Origin: Bacillus_BA songklensis
GTDB taxonomy: Bacteria > Bacillota > Bacilli > Bacillales > Bacillaceae_H
Length of the DNA stretch: 64,000 nucleotides
Direction of reading: 5' to 3'
Assembly (NCBI RefSeq): GCF_042649685.1
Contig: NZ_JBHRZT010000032.1
Span: forward strand, 124,001 to 188,000
Shown piece after piece: positions 59,139 to 64,000 of this stretch. A program made the translations under genes and the position numbers. Every line of letters starts with the position of its first letter. Position 1 is the stretch's first letter. The notes below the pieces were generated by a model that saw only the letters and a list, made by a program, of their open reading frames with translations, did no database searches and was not told the origin of the DNA.

Positions 59139-60425
59139 TTATGGAGTGGGAATTTTTGTCATTTGTTGATTTTCATATTTCATAAACATCACATAGTATA
59201 AAACTGCACTGATAAGTGCTAGAAAACTTAGAAAAGCGAACGTCCACCCATATCCAAACCAAACAGCCATCGGGATGAAGATTGGAGCGATTGTTCTCCC
59301 AACCGTATAGCGGAGACTTGCTGTAGCGAAGTATTGGCCTCGTAAATGTTCGGGGGCCAATTTAGAAATAAAGTCTTGTTGGATACCTGCTGTCATTAGT
59401 TCCGCAAACGTAAATAATCCCATAGCAAAAATTAGTCCAAACATCGACTGCAGTTGTCCGAATAAAAAGATTGAAATTCCATACACAACTGACGAGATGA
59501 TAAAGATATTTCGTTCTCGGAAATTTGTCATCCATTTTGTTACGATGACTGTAAACAGCGCGACAAACAGCCCATTTTCGGCTAACATGATTCCAAAGGC
59601 TTGCTCACCATTAACACGAAGCATGAAATCGCCAAATGAAAATAAAGGCATATTTTCAACCACATCTTTTGTGTAAACGGGAATTAACATATCAAGTTGC
59701 ATAAATGTCAGGGAAACCAAGACTCCCGATAGAATGAAGAGTAAAAAAATACGATCTCGTAGAATAATCCCGTAGTCTGCTAGTTGATTCTTTAGATGTA
59801 CATACCAGAGTTTCTTTTCGGTGTCATTCGCTTTCTGATCTTTTTGTTTTAATGGAACGGTTTCTCTTGTTAGTTTCTGTAATAGTAGTGCGAGTAATAT
59901 ACATATGATTCCAGAAATGATGATCAGCTGAAAACGATATGGAACATAAAAAAGCGCACCTAAAAGAGGGCCGACGACGACAGCAATATTTATAGAGGTA
60001 TAAAAAACGGCAAATACATGGCTGCGATGTTCTTCATCTACCACATCCACAACCATTGCTTGACTTGCCGGCCAGTAAAAGGAGCCGAACACTCCTATTA
60101 ATGTAAAGCTGATAAAGCCGATAACAGGCCAATGAAACCAAGGTGAATCAGAAAAAGCAAAAATGAAAAAGGCTATACCTTGTCCAAGTGCTGAAAAAAC
60201 CATCATCTTTTTTCTTCCAAATTGATCCGCACAATACCCCCCCATTAAATTGGCTGCCACAGAAAAGAATTGAGACAGGATGATTAAAAAACCTGCCTTT
60301 TCTTTTCCGAAAGCATCTGCAAAATATATCGTCAAAAACGGGAAGAACATCCAATAGGTTACGTTCATGACCGTTTCGCCAACTAAACGTACTTTCAAGT
60401 TTCCATCCCAATCTCGGATTCTCAT
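59139..60425 (-). CDS. MFS transporter
   Basis: Start ATG 60425, with GGAG eight bases upstream; the in-frame ATG at 60455 lacks a site. The 428-residue protein has ~12 hydrophobic segments, the TM2-3 signature GGYCADQFGRKKMM and a long charged central loop (TRETVPLKQKDQKANDTEKK). It resembles Bacillus YqjV/YttB-type putative multidrug exporters. Substrate is unknown. It is transcribed alone. Confidence 0.85.
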   Translation of the reverse strand: MRIRDWDGNLKVRLVGETVMNVTYWMFFPFLTIYFADAFGKEKAGFLIILSQFFSVAANLMGGYCADQFGRKKMMVFSALGQGIAFFIFAFSDSPWFHWPVIGFISFTLIGVFGSFYWPASQAMVVDVVDEEHRSHVFAVFYTSINIAVVVGPLLGALFYVPYRFQLIIISGIICILLALLLQKLTRETVPLKQKDQKANDTEKKLWYVHLKNQLADYGIILRDRIFLLFILSGVLVSLTFMQLDMLIPVYTKDVVENMPLFSFGDFMLRVNGEQAFGIMLAENGLFVALFTVIVTKWMTNFRERNIFIISSVVYGISIFLFGQLQSMFGLIFAMGLFTFAELMTAGIQQDFISKLAPEHLRGQYFATASLRYTVGRTIAPIFIPMAVWFGYGWTFAFLSFLALISAVLYYVMFMKYENQQMTKIPTP

Positions 60426-60538
60426 TATGGCATCTCCATCCTCCATAACATACACTCAAACATCTTATCCGACTGATGGGGAAATTGCAAGAAGACGAAG
60501 CGTTCCATATGTTCTAAGTTATGAAGTCATTTGAATAG

Positions 60539-60712
60539 AAAAATCATCCATATTTAAGGGGGATTGGAAAACAACTTCTTTCTACAGTAAAGGAATTTGC
60601 AACATTAACAAAGTCAAAGGGAATTGAACTTTCTGTAGAGCATACAAATGACAGAGCGTGGAAATTTTATGAAAAGCAAGGCTTTAAGATGGATGAGGAG
60701 TTTTTGAGATAA
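60539..60712 (+). pseudogene. C-terminal fragment of a GNAT acetyltransferase
   Basis: The frame opens at 60539 and reads RGIGKQLLSTVKEFATLTKS, then GIELSVEHTNDRAWKFYEKQ, then GFKMDEEFLR. RGIGKQLL is acetyl-CoA-binding motif A, and NDRAWKFYEKQGF is motif B of GNAT enzymes. The N-terminal half and any start are missing. It overlaps, antisense, the end of the truncated EamA gene. Confidence 0.8.
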
Positions 60713-61271
60713 ATGGTAAGCTCCAAACAATGCTGGACCAGCTTTCAACTCCCGAACCTACGCAGATTAAGAAAAGCCCGCCGATAATAAGCTGAAGCGT
60801 AACCATCCAAATTGAATCTACACGGTCACCTGTTTTCTTTACAAACACTGTACCAAGCCCCCAGCCAACCGCACAGCTTAGGGCAAGCAAAATTCCGACG
60901 ATGGAGATATGCCCCGTTAAACCGCTGGCACTGATCACGGCAACACCGGCAAATCCAAGAATCAAGCCAAAGATTTTCAATCCATACATTGCTTCTCCAA
61001 GCCAAAGCCAAGAAAAAATTCCGAGCAGTACCGGCTGAAGGAAAATGATAGCTGAAAACAGTCCCGCAGGCATGTAACCAAGTTCTACAGTCTGAAGACC
61101 GTAAAACAAAATGATGTTAAGCAAAGCGGAAATAAAATATAAGTACCATGTCTCCTTTAAGCGCAGCTGTTTATATTTTGGCAACGCATAAATAAGCAAG
61201 ATCATTCCACCCAGTAATGTTCTTATTCCTGCAAACAGTACCGGTGGAGTATAATTAAGTGCGAAGGAACC
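60684..61271 (-). pseudogene. EamA-family (DMT) transporter, truncated at both ends
   Basis: On the minus strand the frame reads GSFALNYTPPVLFAGIRTLL, FISALLNIILFYGLQTVEL, FSAIIFLQPVLLGIFSWLWL and ALSCAVGWGLGTVFVKKTG: TM1 end to about TM8 of a ten-helix drug/metabolite transporter. The start of TM1 is replaced by unrelated sequence (ARPISLQNR) and the last two helices are replaced by a chance tail ending at 60684. About 195 of ~300 residues remain. It is unlikely to function. Confidence 0.75.
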
Positions 61272-61484
61272 GCGGTTTTGTAGAGAAATCGGTCTAGCTG
61301 TCCCTTCAATAAAGGAATCTTCGCTTGCTGTACAATTATTTATCCAAATCGTTCAAGAATTATTCCGTGTATAGGGATGGCAAAAGGTTATTTATTCCTT
61401 TTATCTTAATCTTTTTATAAGTTAGAGATCGTGCTATCTATTTGTTAATCATAAAAATTAGTGCTATGATTTTCTTTATGACGA

Positions 61485-61612
61485 GAACCTTTGTAAGCTC
61501 GTTCAAGACTCTACGGTCATTTCACCACCTCCCACGAAGTCAAAGAGCGACTTCGCGTCGGTGGTTCCAATGCCCTAGGAGCATGAACGAGCTTGCTCTG
61601 CTTTTCTTATTA
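61485..61612 (-). repeat. S-element copy 3, chimeric with an R-element block
   Basis: On the minus strand: TAAGAAAAGCAGAGCAAGCTC, GGGCATTGGAACCACCGAC, hairpin GCGAAGTCGC/GACTTCGT, GGTGGTGAAATGACCGTAG. At the outer end AGAACCTTTGTAAGCTCGTTCAAG resembles the R-element block CCTTTGTGAGCTTATTCAAG instead of the S end. Confidence 0.55.
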
Positions 61613-61633
61613 GGTATTAGAGGAGATGGTGAT

Positions 61634-61948
61634 ATGGTAACTGAAGTAATGTTGAATGATGTTCATATAAAAGTAACCGGATATCAAGAAGAAGTTATGA
61701 AGAGTAAAAAAACTGGCAATGAATTACATAAGATTAGCTTTGATTTTAAAGTGAGAAGCGGTGAAGAGTACCATAAGATTACGACATTATTATATGAGAA
61801 GACCTTTGATGTTAAGGTTCCTGAAAATAATCTGGAGTTTAGGGGAACAATAAATCATTATTCCACTTCTATCACAAATCTTTATAAAGAGAATGCAGTT
61901 GGTGATTTTAAATTGGAGCTCATTGAAGTTGATCGGGAGAAGCTATAA
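61634..61948 (+). CDS. ykvR: DUF3219 protein, YkvR family
   Basis: The start is ATG 61634, after GAGGAGATGGTGAT; the upstream frame runs through a repeat. The 104-residue protein matches YkvR/DUF3219: VMLNDVHIKVTGYQEEV, YHKITTLLYEKTFDVKVPE, LEFRGTINHYSTSITNLYKE and FKLELIEVD. It is a small soluble beta-rich protein of unknown function. Confidence 0.85.
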   Translation: MVTEVMLNDVHIKVTGYQEEVMKSKKTGNELHKISFDFKVRSGEEYHKITTLLYEKTFDVKVPENNLEFRGTINHYSTSITNLYKENAVGDFKLELIEVDREKL

Positions 61949-62258
61949 TCTTCAAGCCATTTCAAAAGCATGGTTGTATCCTATTTGGTGTAGTCTGGAG
62001 AAATGGCCCATGGTTTTCCTTGAGAGGCATTTTTGTTGACTTTATAAACTGTATACAATAAAATTACAGTATTCTTCTTGACGAGGAAACTGATTTGTCA
62101 GTGACATTGATTTCATTTTTTTCTTGTTTATACTGTAATTTTTTCTGTTGCAGATTAAAGGCGTTTTCTTTGTTCGACTTACTATATAGAGTGTTCTTTT
62201 TTATCAATAAACTGTAACTAAACTGTAACCTTTTTCATAACATTTTAGGGGATGGTGA
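61949..62258. other. Intergenic with a long-range inverted repeat
   Basis: 310 bases. AAAATTACAGTAT (62054-62066) and ATACTGTAATTTT (62128-62141) are perfect inverse copies ~60 bases apart, the second followed by a T-rich stretch. A tandem-like CTGTAACTAAACTGTAACC follows at 62212. Possible transcript end for ykvR or a regulator site; nothing coding is seen. Confidence 0.45.
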
Positions 62259-62660
62259 ATGCTGATGCTGACGAATGGCAACTATCGATTGGAAGTAGGA
62301 GATTGGGTCAAGGGCAAGTCGAGAGACGGAGAATTGATACACGGTTATATTGAAACAATAGACCCTTTACAAGAGACGGTGACAGTAAAGGTTGTTGAAT
62401 GTGATCATGAAGAAATGATTGGAAAAACAATCGGGATGCTAAACAAAGGGGTTAAAAAGTTACCCGTTTCGACGGCAAGCAATGACGAACAACTTTCTCA
62501 TTTAATCGATCTTGCATTATTAACTAGAGATGAGGAATGGTTTATGAGTTTGTCCGCGAAACTAAACTCCCTCAGAAACGTTTCGAAGGTGGATACAAAA
62601 AAAGATCCCGGTTATCCAATCAGTAGAAATAGTGTGAAGAATTCTGATATAAGGGGTTAA
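62259..62660 (+). CDS. IDEAL-domain protein with N-terminal beta domain
   Basis: The 133-residue protein has a KOW/SH3-like N-terminal half (LEVGDWVKGKSRDGELIHGY, IETIDPLQETVTVKVVE). An IDEAL segment follows (SHLIDLALLTRDEEWFMSLS, residues ~80-103), then a polar tail. AGGGG precedes ATG 62259. Related proteins occur throughout Bacillus; some IDEAL proteins modulate partner stability, but no role is known here. Confidence 0.78.
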   Translation: MLMLTNGNYRLEVGDWVKGKSRDGELIHGYIETIDPLQETVTVKVVECDHEEMIGKTIGMLNKGVKKLPVSTASNDEQLSHLIDLALLTRDEEWFMSLSAKLNSLRNVSKVDTKKDPGYPISRNSVKNSDIRG

Positions 62661-62790
62661 GACTGGGAGAACACAGTGTTAGCGCGTTAAAAACCAATCA
62701 ATACTGTTGAATATCGAAAGGCAGGTTTTCAAATAAGCTTGTCAACGGTCTTGAAAACTTTGTTGAAAAGTGACTTAGGAGGAATGGAAA

Positions 62791-63105
62791 ATGGCTATTT
62801 TACATGTAACTGATCAAACTTTTGATGCCGAAATCAAGGAAGGGCTAGTATTCGCCGATTTTTGGGCACCTTGGTGCGGGCCTTGTAAAATGATTGCACC
62901 GGTACTGGAGGAGCTCGATCGTGAAGTGGGAGATCAAGTAAAGATTATCAAGCTTGATGTAGATGAAAACCCGGAAACAACAAGAGACTTCGAAGTAATG
63001 AGTATTCCGACCCTGATTCTTTTCAAAGACGGGGAAGTGGTGGAGAAGGTGATTGGCTACCAACCAAAAGAGGTTTTAGCAGAATTAATTTCTAAGCACG
63101 CTTAA
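62791..63105 (+). CDS. trxA: Thioredoxin
   Basis: The 104-residue thioredoxin has FADFWAPWCGPCKMIAPVLE with the redox pair in WCGPC (~residues 28-32), the buried Asp, cis-Pro in MSIPTLILFKDG and the terminal helix. It reduces protein disulfides; thioredoxin is also the electron donor of CysH. AGGAGG precedes the ATG. A terminator-like stem follows (63179-63213). Confidence 0.95.
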   Translation: MAILHVTDQTFDAEIKEGLVFADFWAPWCGPCKMIAPVLEELDREVGDQVKIIKLDVDENPETTRDFEVMSIPTLILFKDGEVVEKVIGYQPKEVLAELISKHA

Positions 63106-63440
63106 TCACTTATTTTTTTATATTCAGAATTTCCCTAGGGATTAACGGAAAACTATAGTCTGTTACGTTTATTTTAATCATGCTCTGCTTACATGAAGTC
63201 GAAGCGGAGCATGAGATTATTTTTACATTTCCGTTTTAAATGCGAATAACACGGCTAAATGAATATGGGTGCTGCACGATGGAAGCGGAAGCTTCGAATC
63301 TTCTAGTTGTCGCTCGAAGAAAGCATTTGTCATGACCTAGGTATTGTGGAGAGCATTTTTGGACACGAGGTTGGTCTCGACAGAAAATAGCCATAGAAAT
63401 GGATAGTTCAAAGTCAATAATGAGAATAGGAGACATAAAC
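63106..63440. other. Intergenic with a terminator-like stem
   Basis: CATGCTCTGCTT (63179 on) pairs with AAGCGGAGCATG (to 63213), followed by AGATTATTTTT: probable trxA terminator. The remaining bases hold no supported gene; GGAGAC for the next gene lies at 63428. Confidence 0.5.
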
Positions 63441-63740
63441 ATGAAATGCAAAATCAACCGAAATGCTGCAAACGTATTAAAAAAGATGTTGAGCAGTGAA
63501 GAAGCGGAAGGAAAAATGATTCGCGTATTCGTTACAGATCGCCACGGGGATCATGCTCATTATGATTTAAGACTCGATACACAAACTGAACACGATGAAG
63601 TAGTAAAAACCGATAAAGGTATCGATGTTCTATTGGATAAACGAGAAGGTTTTTTAGATGGAGTTTGGATACAATATTTTTATTTACCTCAAGAGGGGTT
63701 TGTTATAACCAACCCATCCAAAGGACATCACCATCATTAA
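63441..63740 (+). CDS. HesB/IscA-like fold protein lacking the usual cysteines
   Basis: The start is ATG 63441, after AGGAGAC; the frame to 63399 is rejected. The 99-residue protein has the HesB-like order: NRNAANVLKKMLSSEEAEGK, MIRVFVTDRHGDHAHYDLRL, GIDVLLDKREGFLDGVWIQY and EGFVITNPSKGHHHH. Canonical IscA/SufA proteins keep three cysteines for Fe-S assembly; here the only Cys is residue 3, and several His residues plus a natural C-terminal His run are present. It resembles the YneR/YqkB-type Bacillus paralogs of unknown function. Confidence 0.78.
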   Translation: MKCKINRNAANVLKKMLSSEEAEGKMIRVFVTDRHGDHAHYDLRLDTQTEHDEVVKTDKGIDVLLDKREGFLDGVWIQYFYLPQEGFVITNPSKGHHHH

Positions 63741-63836
63741 ACAAGTGGGGAGACGATGTGCAGAAACAAGGTGTTAAACGTATGTTCATCTTAACAATAT
63801 CATATCCAGATAGTTGAAGAGTGGAGGAATACAAAC

Positions 63837-64000
63837 ATGATGAAGTCAAAATACGCACCCTTATTCCAGTCATTTACCTTTTCAAAAGGGACTCAGTTAA
63901 AAAATCGCATTGTGATGGCGCCTATGACCAATTTCTCATCAAACCCAGACGGCACTGTTTCAGACGATGAAGTAAAATACTACGTCCGCCGCTCGAAGGG
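63837..64000 (+). CDS. NADH:flavin oxidoreductase (Old Yellow Enzyme family), N-terminus, cut by window edge
   Basis: From ATG 63837, with GTGGAGG upstream, the frame reads KYAPLFQSFTFSKGTQLKNR, IVMAPMTNFSSNPDGTVSDD, EVKYYVRRSKG and runs off the window. LKNRIVMAPMT is the FMN-binding start of the OYE TIM barrel, and the spacing to YYVRRS fits YqiG-type Bacillus members. About 54 residues of ~370 are visible. Confidence 0.88.
   Translation, partial: MMKSKYAPLFQSFTFSKGTQLKNRIVMAPMTNFSSNPDGTVSDDEVKYYVRRSK

Noticed and set aside
63720..63740. Engineered His-tag on the HesB-like protein
   Set aside because: The His run is part of a natural gene with native flanking sequence; no vector sequence is seen.

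Overview
The window looks like a mesophilic, spore-forming member of the Bacillaceae with moderate-to-low GC. The grounds are typical Bacillus gene families: a GerA-type germinant receptor operon, the spore lytic enzyme SleL/YaaH, the spore 3-sulfolactate genes comA/comB beside sulfate-activation genes, YwbE, DUF3219 (YkvR) and IDEAL proteins. GGAGG-type ribosome binding sites and frequent GTG/TTG starts agree. No tRNA, rRNA or CRISPR array was seen.

Layout. 1-4.4 kb: edge of a secreted subtilisin-like protease, a DUF1906 surface protein with a long Asn-rich linker, an MFS exporter and a YitT membrane protein. 5-9.7 kb: divergent sulfur locus, with VOC-comA-comB leftward and cysH-sat-cysC rightward. 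9.9-14.3 kb: germination operon gerXA-XB-XC. 14.4-21.4 kb: carbohydrate uptake module (half of a sensing protein, YesM/YesN-type two-component system, binding protein, two permeases; no dedicated ATPase). 21.9-41.3 kb: scattered single genes (thioesterase, SleL, HMCES-type protease, HMGL aldolase, uroporphyrinogen-III-synthase-like protein, D-2-hydroxyacid dehydrogenase, L,D-transpeptidase, metallopeptidase candidate, SPOR plus phosphodiester glycosidase protein, HAD phosphatases, ABC binding protein, SLH protein). Gene fragments and repeats lie between them. 41.8-58.3 kb: phosphoenolpyruvate carboxylase, a plasmid-type Rep_3 initiator with a 14-unit iteron array, then a glycolate/glyoxylate block (GntR regulator, glcE-glcF-glcD, malate synthase G, a fumarylacetoacetate-hydrolase-family enzyme, IclR regulator, lactate/glycolate permease). 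58.5-64 kb: HxlR regulator, MFS transporter, decayed GNAT and EamA genes, DUF3219, IDEAL protein, thioredoxin, HesB-like protein, edge of an Old Yellow Enzyme.

How the genes work together. The glc block can import glycolate, oxidise it to glyoxylate and condense that with acetyl-CoA to malate. PEP carboxylase 2 kb away would supply oxaloacetate. Two promoters of the block share a perfect GAAAC-N3-GTTTC palindrome, probably the site of the IclR protein encoded in the block. The sulfur locus would activate and reduce sulfate and make sulfolactate.

The most unusual content is not in the ordinary genes. (i) An iteron/Rep replication module sits among metabolic genes, with one more iteron copy overlapping the rep stop codon, so rep is bracketed by direct repeats. 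(ii) At least nine copies occur of a structured, MITE-like repeat of about 200 bp with ATAAATCCA inverted ends. (iii) A 44-bp palindrome is present as two identical copies 13 kb apart, and three members of its family lie next to copies of the MITE-like repeat. (iv) Several clean gene fragments (half a sugar sensor, UgpC-like ATPase, TatD, GNAT, EamA) mark past rearrangements.
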